DNA of 64,000 bases from Variovorax sp. 770b2 (lineage in GTDB: Bacteria; Pseudomonadota; Gammaproteobacteria; Burkholderiales; Burkholderiaceae_C), in contig NZ_FOXJ01000001.1 of assembly GCF_900115685.1 (NCBI RefSeq), positions 1,211,796 through 1,275,795 on the forward strand, read 5' to 3'. Below, piece after piece: positions 39,997 through 47,088 of this stretch. Every line of letters begins with the position of its first letter. Position 1 is the first letter of the stretch. The notes under the pieces are model-generated. The model did no database searches, was not told where the DNA came from, and saw only the letters and a program-made list of their open reading frames with translations. Position numbers and translations under genes: made by a program.

Positions 39997-41169
39997 ATGC
40001 GTCGAGTGGTGATCATCGGCGGCGGGGCCATCGGCTCGGCCATCGCGTACTTCCTGACCCGGGACCCGGAGGCGGAGCCCTTCGAGGTCACGGTGGTCGA
40101 GCGCGACTTCTCGTACAAGCAGGCGTCGTCGGCGCTGTCGGCCAGTTCGATCCGGCAGCAGTTCTCCACCGCCATCAACATCGAGATGTCGCTCTACGGC
40201 ATCGATTTCTTCCGGCACCTGGGCGAGACCTTGCGCGTCGGCGACGACGTGCCGGACATCGGTCTCGTGGAGCCCGGCTACCTGTACCTGGCCTCGGCGG
40301 CGGGCGTCGATGTGCTGCGCGAGAACCATGCGATGCAGAAGGCGCACGCGGTGGACGTGGCGCTGATGACGCCCGATGAACTGAAGGCGCGCTTTCCGTG
40401 GATATCGACCGAGGGCGTCGAACTCGCATCGCTGGGCCTTTCGGGCGAGGGCTGGTACGACGGCTACAGCCTGCTCCAGGCCTTCCGCAAGAAGGCCGCA
40501 TCGCAGGGCGCGCGCTACGTGCAGGCGCATGCCGCGGGACTGCGGCGCAAGGGCAGCACCGTGACCGGCGTGCAGCTGGACAACGGCGACACGCTCGATG
40601 CCGACATCGCCGTCAACGCCGGCGGCGCCTGGGCCGCGAAGGTGGCCGGGTGGGCCGGCATCGATCTGCCGGTGCGCGGCCGGCGCCGCAGCGTGTTCAG
40701 CTTCTCGTGCCCCGAGACCTTGCCCGGCTGCCCGCTGGTCATCGACACCTCGGGCATCTGGCTGCGCCCCGAGGGCCGCCAGTTCATCTGCGGCTTCGCG
40801 CCGCCCGAAGACCAGGACCACGACGACGCGCCGCTCGACGTCGAGTACGGCGCCTTCGACGAACTCATCTGGCCCGCGCTCGCCGAGCGAATCCCCGCCT
40901 TCGAAGCCATCCGAATGACTGGCGCCTGGGCCGGCTACTACGAGATGAACGTGTTCGACCACAACGCGATCCTCGGCCTGCACCCGGACTGCGAGAACCT
41001 GTTCTTCGCCAACGGCTTCTCGGGCCACGGGCTGCAGCAATGTCCCGCGGCGGGACGCGGCATCGCGGAGCTGATCCGCTTCGGCGAATACCGCAGCCTG
41101 GATCTCTCGCCGGTCTCGTTTGCGCGCATCCTGGACAACAAGCCCTTGCTCGAGAAGAACGTGATCTAG
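39997..41169 (+). CDS. FAD-dependent oxidoreductase of the D-amino-acid oxidase (DAO) family
   Basis: 390 residues. The ATG at 39997 (GGAAAG six bases before) places the FAD-binding VVIIGGGAIGSAIAYFL at the N-terminus. The DAO-family C-terminal flavin motif (NLFFANGFSGHGLQQCPAAGR) is present. Such enzymes oxidise glycine derivatives, proline or D-amino acids. It is third in the unit begun by the binding protein, so it likely oxidises the imported compound, with the cyclodeaminase-family enzyme acting on a cyclic imine or related product. Substrate unproven. Confidence 0.92.
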   Translation: MRRVVIIGGGAIGSAIAYFLTRDPEAEPFEVTVVERDFSYKQASSALSASSIRQQFSTAINIEMSLYGIDFFRHLGETLRVGDDVPDIGLVEPGYLYLASAAGVDVLRENHAMQKAHAVDVALMTPDELKARFPWISTEGVELASLGLSGEGWYDGYSLLQAFRKKAASQGARYVQAHAAGLRRKGSTVTGVQLDNGDTLDADIAVNAGGAWAAKVAGWAGIDLPVRGRRRSVFSFSCPETLPGCPLVIDTSGIWLRPEGRQFICGFAPPEDQDHDDAPLDVEYGAFDELIWPALAERIPAFEAIRMTGAWAGYYEMNVFDHNAILGLHPDCENLFFANGFSGHGLQQCPAAGRGIAELIRFGEYRSLDLSPVSFARILDNKPLLEKNVI

Positions 41170-41216
41170 CTGCGGGCGGGGCGCGGGCGTACCATGCCCG
41201 CCAGAAAGGTGCCCCA

Positions 41217-42242
41217 ATGACTGCACAGACATTGATCGATACCGCACAGGCGCTGGTCGCCGGCGACAAGGGCCTGCTCGCCATGGACGAGAGCAACGCC
41301 ACCTGCAACAAGCGCTTCGCCGCGCTGAACATCCCGCAAACCGAGAGCGCGCGGCGCGACTGGCGCGAGCTGATCGTCACCGCGCCCGGCCTCGCCGACA
41401 GCATCAGCGGCGCGATCCTGTTCGACGAGACCATCCGGCAGACGACCAACGCCGGAAAGCCATTCGCCAAGGCGCTGGCCGACGCGGGCATCATCCCCGG
41501 CATCAAGGTCGACATGGGCGCGAAGGCGTTGCCCGGCCATCCCGGCGAGACGGTCACCGAAGGCCTCGACGGCCTGCGCGAGCGACTGGCCGAATACGTC
41601 GGCATGGGCGCCCGTTTCGCGAAGTGGCGCGGGGTGATCGCCATTGGCGACGGCTTGCCGAGTCGGGCCTGCATCGAGGTCAACGCCCACGCGCTCGCAC
41701 GCTATGCGGCGCTGTGCCAGGAGGCCGGCGTGGTGCCCATCGTCGAGCCCGAGGTGCTGATGGACGGCGGCCATTCCCTGGCACGGTGCGCAGAGGTGAC
41801 CGAAGAGGTCTTGCGCGAAGTGTTCGTTCAACTGAACGCGCAGGGCGTGCTGCTCGAAGGCATGCTGCTCAAGCCGAACATGGTGCTGCCGGGGCAGGGC
41901 AGCAAGACGCAGGACAGCGTTGAAGCGGTGGCCGATGCGACGGTGGCCTGTCTCTTGCGCACCGTGCCTGCCGCCGTGCCGGGCGTGGCGTTTCTCTCGG
42001 GCGGGCAATCGGCGCAGTTGGCCTCCGCGCGGCTCCATGCGATGAACGTGAAGTTCAAGTCGCGCATGCCGTGGGCGCTGACCTTCTCGTTCTCGCGCGC
42101 CGTTCAGCAGCCGGCACTCGATCTCTGGAAAGGCCAGGCCGCCAACGTCGCGCAGGCGCAAAAGGCGCTCGTGGTCCGCACGGGCTGCAACAAGGCCGCG
42201 CGCAGCGGCCGCTACGACGCACGGGCCGACGCGCCGCAGTAA
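41217..42242 (+). CDS. Class I fructose-bisphosphate aldolase
   Basis: 341 residues from the ATG at 41217 (AAAGGTG box). Class I features are GLLAMDESNATCNKRF near the N-terminus, the KVD and KWR lysine segments, and the Schiff-base lysine in LLKPNMVLPG (Lys219). It cleaves fructose 1,6-bisphosphate to the two triose phosphates without metal. The gene follows the amino-acid unit by 47 bases with no clear functional link. Confidence 0.93.
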   Translation: MTAQTLIDTAQALVAGDKGLLAMDESNATCNKRFAALNIPQTESARRDWRELIVTAPGLADSISGAILFDETIRQTTNAGKPFAKALADAGIIPGIKVDMGAKALPGHPGETVTEGLDGLRERLAEYVGMGARFAKWRGVIAIGDGLPSRACIEVNAHALARYAALCQEAGVVPIVEPEVLMDGGHSLARCAEVTEEVLREVFVQLNAQGVLLEGMLLKPNMVLPGQGSKTQDSVEAVADATVACLLRTVPAAVPGVAFLSGGQSAQLASARLHAMNVKFKSRMPWALTFSFSRAVQQPALDLWKGQAANVAQAQKALVVRTGCNKAARSGRYDARADAPQ

Positions 42243-42249
42243 CCCAAAA

Positions 42250-42281
42250 GCCAAGAAGCCAGAAAGCCAGAAAGCCAGAAA
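42250..42281 (+). repeat. Tandem 8-bp repeat in the leader of the CoA-transferase gene
   Basis: Three perfect GCCAGAAA units (42258-42281) follow one imperfect copy, GCCAAGAA (42250-42257). The array ends seven bases before the ATG at 42288, so it supplies the purine-rich sequence used for ribosome binding. Copy-number change would move or duplicate that element. Confidence 0.8.
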
Positions 42282-42287
42282 GAGCGA

Positions 42288-43583
42288 ATGACCGTCCAGG
42301 ACCTCTACGCGCAGAAGCGCGTCTCCGCCGCCGATGCCGTGCGCCTCGTGCGCAACGGCGATCTCATCATCGTGCCGACCGGCGTCGGCGAACCGCCATC
42401 GTTGCTCACGGCCCTGTCGGAACAGCGCCGCGATTTCCGCGACGTCAAGGTCGCGCAGATCCTCGCGATGCGCAAGTACGCCTACATCGATCCCGAGACC
42501 GTGGAGCATGTGCGCCACGTCGCGCTGTTCTTCGGCGGCGCCACGCGCGCGGGCGGGCAGGAGGGCTGGATCGATTTCATCCCCAACTACTTCTCTGAGA
42601 TTCCCGCGCAGATCGAACGTGGGCAGATCCCCGCCGAGGTGGTCTTCAGCATGGCCTCGCCGATGGACGCGCACGGCTACTTCGCCGTGAGCCTGGGCGC
42701 CGACTACACGATGGCCGCCATTGCCAAGGCGCGCGCCGTGGTGCTCGAAGTGAACCCGAACGTGCCCTTCGCGCACGGCAACTGCCACGTGCACATCTCG
42801 CAGGTGGCGGCGTTCGTCGAAAGCGATGCGCCGGTCATGGAAGTGGGCCTTCCGAAAATCGGCCCCGTGCAGGAGGCCATCGGCAAGCACGTGGCCGACC
42901 TGATCGACGACGGCTCCACGCTGCAGATCGGCTACGGCGGCATTCCCGATGCGGTGGTGATGCAGCTCACGCACAAGCACGACCTGGGCATTCACACCGA
43001 GATGATCGGCGACGGCATCCTCACGCTGGTGGAAAGCGGCGCGGTCACCAACCGGCGCAAGAACTACCTGCCGGGCAAATCCGTCGCCACCTTCGCGCTG
43101 GGCTCGGCCAAGCTCTACCGCTTCATGGACCGCAATCCGTCGCTGGAGATGCATCCGGTGAACTTCACCAACGACCCCGCGCTGGCCGGGCTCAACGACA
43201 ACCTCATCGCGATCAACGCGACCATGCAGATCGACCTGCTGGGCCAGTGCGGCTCCGAGAGCCTGGGGCATGCGCCGTACTCGGGCACGGGCGGGCAGTC
43301 GGACTTCGTGCGGGCGGCCAACCGTTCGCGCGGCGGCAAGGCCTTCATCGTGCTGCCTTCGACGGCCAAGGGCGACACCATCTCGCGCATCGTGCCCTCG
43401 CTCTCGCCCGGCACGCACGTGAGCACGAGCAAGAACGACATCGACTATGTGGTCACCGAGTACGGCGTGGCGCAGCTGCGCGGCAAGTCAGCGAAGCAGC
43501 GCGCGCTGGAACTGATCGCGATCGCCCACCCGGATTTCCGGGCGGAGCTCACCGGGCAGGCGAAGCGCGCGAAGCTGCTCTGA
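42288..43583 (+). CDS. Acetyl-CoA hydrolase/transferase family CoA-transferase
   Basis: 431 residues. It has the AcetylCoA_hydro N- and C-terminal domains, with the catalytic glutamate expected in HTEMIGDG (Glu238) and the CoA-binding GYGGIPDAV and GTGGQSDFVRAA segments. It is closest by eye to 4-hydroxybutyrate/acetate CoA-transferases. It moves CoA between short-chain acids. It stands alone and ends exactly where the convergent msrA stop begins (no spacer). Confidence 0.92.
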   Translation: MTVQDLYAQKRVSAADAVRLVRNGDLIIVPTGVGEPPSLLTALSEQRRDFRDVKVAQILAMRKYAYIDPETVEHVRHVALFFGGATRAGGQEGWIDFIPNYFSEIPAQIERGQIPAEVVFSMASPMDAHGYFAVSLGADYTMAAIAKARAVVLEVNPNVPFAHGNCHVHISQVAAFVESDAPVMEVGLPKIGPVQEAIGKHVADLIDDGSTLQIGYGGIPDAVVMQLTHKHDLGIHTEMIGDGILTLVESGAVTNRRKNYLPGKSVATFALGSAKLYRFMDRNPSLEMHPVNFTNDPALAGLNDNLIAINATMQIDLLGQCGSESLGHAPYSGTGGQSDFVRAANRSRGGKAFIVLPSTAKGDTISRIVPSLSPGTHVSTSKNDIDYVVTEYGVAQLRGKSAKQRALELIAIAHPDFRAELTGQAKRAKLL

Positions 43584-44285
43584 TCAACCGGCCTTCGCCG
43601 TGCGCACCAGCGACGGCGTGGCCTTGTAGCTCTCGGGGAACAGCTTCTTCAGGTCGTCGATCTTGGGCATGTCGTTGATCGCGATGTAAGGCTGGCTCGG
43701 GTTGAGCGTGAGGTAGTCCTGGTGGTAGTCCTCGGCCGCATAGAAGGGCTTGGCCGTCTCGATGGTGGTGGCGAGCGGCTTGCCGAAGGTCTTGGCCTGG
43801 TTCAGCTGCGCGATGTAGTCCTTGGCGATGCGGGCCTGCTCGGCGTTTTCCGCGAACACGGTGGAGCGGTATTGCGTGCCGGTGTCGGGGCCCTGGCGAT
43901 TCAGCTCGGTCGGGTCGTGCGCCACCGAGAAGTAGATCTGCAGCAGCTTGCCGTAGCTCACCTGCTGCGGGTCGTAGGTGATGCGCACCGATTCGGCATG
44001 GCCGGTGCGGCCCGAACCCACCTGGTCGTAGCGCGCGGTCTTGGCGTCGCCGCCGGCATAGCCCGACACCGCGTTGCTCACGCCCTTGACGCGCTGGAAC
44101 ACACCCTGCACGCCCCAGAAGCAGCCGCCGGCGAACACGGCGGTTTCGGTTTTCGCGGTGGCCGGGGCGGCCAGGTCGGCGGTGGGGGCCGGCACGCGCC
44201 GGGCCGGTTCGGCGAAAGAGGGCACGCCATACCAGACCAGGGCTGCGGCAGCCAATGCGCCGGCGGTGAGTGCGAGGGATTTCAT
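43584..44285 (-). CDS. msrA: Secreted peptide methionine-(S)-S-oxide reductase
   Basis: 233 residues. A signal peptide or N-terminal anchor (about 1-26) is followed by a full MsrA domain with catalytic Cys55 in GGCFWG and the conserved GYAGG, YDP and EDYHQDYL elements. Most bacterial MsrA proteins are cytoplasmic, so export is notable. It reduces methionine-S-sulfoxide in proteins. It is the last gene of the minus-strand unit with the Met-rich repeat protein and the molybdenum enzyme, which supports a periplasmic methionine repair role. Confidence 0.94.
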   Translation of the reverse strand: MKSLALTAGALAAAALVWYGVPSFAEPARRVPAPTADLAAPATAKTETAVFAGGCFWGVQGVFQRVKGVSNAVSGYAGGDAKTARYDQVGSGRTGHAESVRITYDPQQVSYGKLLQIYFSVAHDPTELNRQGPDTGTQYRSTVFAENAEQARIAKDYIAQLNQAKTFGKPLATTIETAKPFYAAEDYHQDYLTLNPSQPYIAINDMPKIDDLKKLFPESYKATPSLVRTAKAG

Positions 44286-44386
44286 GGGGTGTCCTTGAAA
44301 GCAGGTTTTGCGCGTGGAGGCAGGAAGAAGCAAGCCGATGGCGGCGACATTGCCGCCGAATCCACCGGCCGTCAATGGCGCGCCGC

Positions 44387-44683
44387 TTACTTCTTCATCT
44401 CGTCCTTGCCCATCGAGTCTTTCTTCATGGCGTCCTTGGACATGGAGTCCTTGGCCATCGAATCCTTCTTCATCCCGTCTTTCGACATGGAATCCTTGGC
44501 CATGGAGTCTTTCTTCATCCCGTCCTTGGACATGGAGTCCTTGGCCATCGAGTCTTTCTTCATCGCGTCTTTCGACATCGAATCCTTGGCCATGCCGTCC
44601 TTGGCCATTTCGTCCGCGGCGAACGCCGAGGCGCCGGCAAAAGCCATGCAGGTTGCGAGCAGGGTTGCGGTGAGCTTGTTCAT
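44387..44683 (-). CDS. Periplasmic methionine-rich pentapeptide (MxKDx) repeat protein
   Basis: 98 residues. A signal peptide (1-22, ending ASAFA) precedes a 76-residue mature part that is almost entirely 14 consecutive pentads M-x-K-D-x (x mainly A, S, K, G) plus a final MKK. Methionine is about 20 percent of the mature chain, and there are no aromatic residues or cysteines. The ATG at 44683 has AAGGA seven bases before it. It lies between genes for a molybdenum oxidoreductase of the methionine sulfoxide reductase family and an exported MsrA. Known counterpart in idea: MrpX of Azospira suillum, a Met-rich periplasmic oxidant sink regenerated by YedY1. I infer that its methionines are sacrificial. 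Confidence 0.9.
   Translation of the reverse strand: MNKLTATLLATCMAFAGASAFAADEMAKDGMAKDSMSKDAMKKDSMAKDSMSKDGMKKDSMAKDSMSKDGMKKDSMAKDSMSKDAMKKDSMGKDEMKK
44415..44594 (-). repeat. Four tandem 45-bp units inside the MxKDx gene
   Basis: Units at 44415-44459, 44460-44504, 44505-44549 and 44550-44594 are nearly identical. Each encodes 15 residues (three pentads). Differences are mostly synonymous or at the variable pentad positions. The in-frame period means gain or loss of units keeps the reading frame. Confidence 0.85.
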
Positions 44684-44764
44684 TGGAAGTCCTTGAGTTG
44701 AGGTTGAGGTTTTTTGCTTTCGCTTTCGCGCTTTCATCGGTAGTCGAGTCGTCGCAAAAGACGC

Positions 44765-45556
44765 TCAGCTCCCTCCGAACCAGTTGTAGCCCTGGTCTTC
44801 CCAGTAGCCACCGGAATAGGTGTTGGTGACGAACATCGCCTTGATGTGCTTGGGGTTCTTGTAGCCAAGCTTGGTGGGCATGCGCAGCTTCATCGGGAAG
44901 CCGTACTTCGGCGGCAGCGGCTGGCCGTCGTAGGTGAGCGTGAGCAGCGTCTGCGGGTGCAGCGCGGTAGGCATGTCGATGCTGGTGTAGTAGTCGTCGG
45001 CGCACTTGAAGCCGACGTACTTGGCGGTGGTGTCCGCGCCGATGTGGCGCAGGAAATCGGCAAAGCGCACGCCGCCCCACTTGCCGATGGCGCTCCAGCC
45101 TTCGACGCAGATGTGCCGCGTCACCTGGTCGTGCTGCGGCATGGCGCGCAGCTCGGGCAAGGTCCAGCTGCGCTTGTCGGCGACCATGCCGGTCACTTCG
45201 AGCTTGTAGGTGGCTTCGTCGACCTCGCGGATCTCGTCCTCGCCGTAGTAGGCGTTGAACGGAAAGGGCCGCGTGATCATCGACTCGGGGAAGGTCTCGG
45301 CCAGTTGCGTCGGGCTGAAGATCAGGCCCTGCACCTTGTCGTTGAAGCGCGAGATCTTCGAGAGCGCGGCTTCGACATGGCTGTCGTCGCTGATGCTGCA
45401 GCCCGTGAGCAGCGAGAGGCCGCCCAGCGTGAGCGAGCGCTGCAGGAAGGCGCGGCGCGCGGGCTGGTCGAGGTTCCTGGCGATCAGCGTGCGGGCCTCG
45501 CGCACCACGGCATCGCCGTCGACGCCGGTCATCTTGGGGGCTTTGAAGATTCTCAT
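44765..45556 (-). CDS. Molybdopterin-dependent oxidoreductase, MsrP/YedY (sulfite oxidase) family
   Basis: 263 residues from the ATG at 45556. A twin-arginine signal (RRAFLQRSLTLGG, about 33-45) runs into LLTGC, which also reads as a lipobox, so a Tat-exported lipoprotein is possible. The catalytic domain has HICVEGWSAIGKW, where the cysteine ligates molybdenum, and the family pattern through GFPMKLRMPTKLGYK. MsrP reduces protein methionine sulfoxides in the periplasm. Its partner here is a cytochrome b gene, not a YedZ/MsrQ gene, so a different member of the family remains possible. Confidence 0.87.
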   Translation of the reverse strand: MRIFKAPKMTGVDGDAVVREARTLIARNLDQPARRAFLQRSLTLGGLSLLTGCSISDDSHVEAALSKISRFNDKVQGLIFSPTQLAETFPESMITRPFPFNAYYGEDEIREVDEATYKLEVTGMVADKRSWTLPELRAMPQHDQVTRHICVEGWSAIGKWGGVRFADFLRHIGADTTAKYVGFKCADDYYTSIDMPTALHPQTLLTLTYDGQPLPPKYGFPMKLRMPTKLGYKNPKHIKAMFVTNTYSGGYWEDQGYNWFGGS

Positions 45557-45557
45557 G

Positions 45558-46190
45558 TCAGGCTTTGGGCGCACGGCCGCGGATCATGGTGAGAAGGGTG
45601 CGGGGCACGAGCGCCACCATCACCAGGTGCAGGGCCACGAAGGCGACCAGCGAGGCCATGCCGAGGAAGTGGATGCGGCGCGCGAACTCGTAGCCGCCCA
45701 GGAGGTCGCGCAGCACGGCGAACTGCACCGACTTCCACAGCACCAGGCCCGAGAGCACGATCACCACGATGTCGAGCATCACGAACAGGTAGGCCAGGCG
45801 CTGCACGCTGTTGTAGCGGCGCGGGTCGGCGTGCGAGAGCTTGCCCTTGAGCGCTGCGAGCGCGTCGTGCCAGATGCCGGCCGGCGTGACCGGGAAGAAC
45901 TTGGCGGCCAGCCGACCGCTGGCGATATTGGTAGCCAGGTAAACGAAGCCGTTGAACACCAGCAGCCACATCGCCGCGAAGTGCCACTGCAGCGCGCCAC
46001 CGAGCCAGCCGCCCAGCGTGATTCCGTTCGGAAAGCTGAAGGGGAAGAACGGCGCCGCGTTGTAGATGCGCCAGCCGCTGGTCACCAGCACGAGCACGGC
46101 CAGGGCGTTGAGCCAGTGCGTGATGCGCATCCACAGCGGGTGGATGGGCCGGGCATCGGGGGCAATGCTTGCGAGGGCTGTGCTGTTCAT
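45558..46190 (-). CDS. Cytochrome b/b6-domain membrane protein, electron partner of the molybdenum enzyme
   Basis: 210 residues from the ATG at 46190. Four main transmembrane segments are visible (about 24-44, 74-94, 130-155, 175-200) with histidines placed to bind haem b: HWLN, QWHFAA, RRIHFLG and ALHLVM. This is the Ni-Fe hydrogenase/formate dehydrogenase type b-cytochrome fold. It ends one base before the molybdenum enzyme starts. It would draw electrons from quinol and pass them to the periplasmic enzyme. It is divergent from the response regulator gene. Confidence 0.88.
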   Translation of the reverse strand: MNSTALASIAPDARPIHPLWMRITHWLNALAVLVLVTSGWRIYNAAPFFPFSFPNGITLGGWLGGALQWHFAAMWLLVFNGFVYLATNIASGRLAAKFFPVTPAGIWHDALAALKGKLSHADPRRYNSVQRLAYLFVMLDIVVIVLSGLVLWKSVQFAVLRDLLGGYEFARRIHFLGMASLVAFVALHLVMVALVPRTLLTMIRGRAPKA

Positions 46191-46286
46191 GGGATGGATT
46201 CTTGGGCGCACCCCATGGCCGATTCATCACGCAAAGTTCAATTAATCGTGATAACTGGGGAACCCGTATCGCGGGACAATCGGCGC

Positions 46287-47015
46287 ATGGACACCCCCAA
46301 ACGCGTGCTGATCGTCGAGGACGACGCCCACATCGCCGAACTGCTGCGCATGCACCTGCGCGACGAGGGCTATGCGATCGAACACGCCGCCGACGGCCAT
46401 GCGGGCCTGCGCGAACTGGAGCGCGGCAACTGGGACGCGCTGGTGCTCGACCTGATGCTGCCCGGCGTCGACGGCCTGGAGATCTGCCGCCGCGCGCGGG
46501 CCATGGCGCGCTACACGCCGATCATCATCATCAGCGCCCGGTCGAGCGAAGTGCACCGCATCCTCGGGCTGGAACTGGGCGCCGACGACTACCTGGCCAA
46601 GCCTTTCTCGGTGCTGGAGCTGGTGGCGCGCGTGAAGGCGCTGATGCGCCGCACCGACGCGCTGGCGCGCAATGCGCGCATGGAGTCGGGCAGCCTCACG
46701 CTGGGCAACCTGGACATCGAGCCGCTGGCGCGCGAGGTGCGCGTGGATGGCAAGCTCATCGAGCTCACGCCGCGCGAGTTCGACCTGCTGTATTTCTTTG
46801 CGCGCAACCCCGGCAAGGTGTTCTCGCGGCTCGATCTGCTCAACCAGGTGTGGGGCTACCAGCACGATGGGTACGAGCACACGGTCAACACGCACATCAA
46901 CCGGCTGCGCACCAAGGTCGAGGCCGATCCGGCCGAGCCGCGGCGCATCCTGACGGTCTGGGGCCGGGGCTACAAGCTCTCGCCCACCGGTGCAGGTGAC
47001 GAGGGGGGCGCATGA
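46287..47015 (+). CDS. OmpR-family response regulator
   Basis: 242 residues. Receiver domain with Asp12-Asp13, phospho-acceptor Asp55 and the Lys in YLAKPF; a winged-helix DNA-binding domain follows (about 130-235, ending RTKVEADPAEPRRILTVWGRGYKL). It is followed by its histidine kinase and is divergent, by 96 bases, from the cytochrome b/molybdenum enzyme operon. Divergent placement makes that operon a likely target. Confidence 0.94.
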   Translation: MDTPKRVLIVEDDAHIAELLRMHLRDEGYAIEHAADGHAGLRELERGNWDALVLDLMLPGVDGLEICRRARAMARYTPIIIISARSSEVHRILGLELGADDYLAKPFSVLELVARVKALMRRTDALARNARMESGSLTLGNLDIEPLAREVRVDGKLIELTPREFDLLYFFARNPGKVFSRLDLLNQVWGYQHDGYEHTVNTHINRLRTKVEADPAEPRRILTVWGRGYKLSPTGAGDEGGA

Positions 47016-47048
47016 GCGCCGCGCCGGGCCGCCCCAAGCAAGCTCGCT

Positions 47049-47076
47049 CCCGCCTGGCGGGAAGGCGCGAAGCGCC
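47049..47076. repeat. Double hairpin between response regulator and kinase genes
   Basis: CCCGCC-T-GGCGGG (47049-47061) is followed at once by GGCGC-GAA-GCGCC (47064-47076). Together with the preceding GCCCCAAGCAAGCTCGC at about 47032-47048 this looks like a dispersed intergenic element that I recall from Variovorax/Acidovorax genomes. It occupies the 73-base gap within a two-component operon. Confidence 0.6.
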
Positions 47077-47088
47077 AAGGGTGCGCCG

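Noticed and set aside
42250..42281. CRISPR-like array
   Set aside because: Units are 8 bases without spacers; this is a simple tandem repeat.
43587..45080. Long minus-strand frame joining msrA, the Met-rich gene region and part of the molybdenum enzyme gene
   Set aside because: Only its C-terminal 233 residues (MsrA from 44285) are coherent; the rest reads other genes in a shifted frame.
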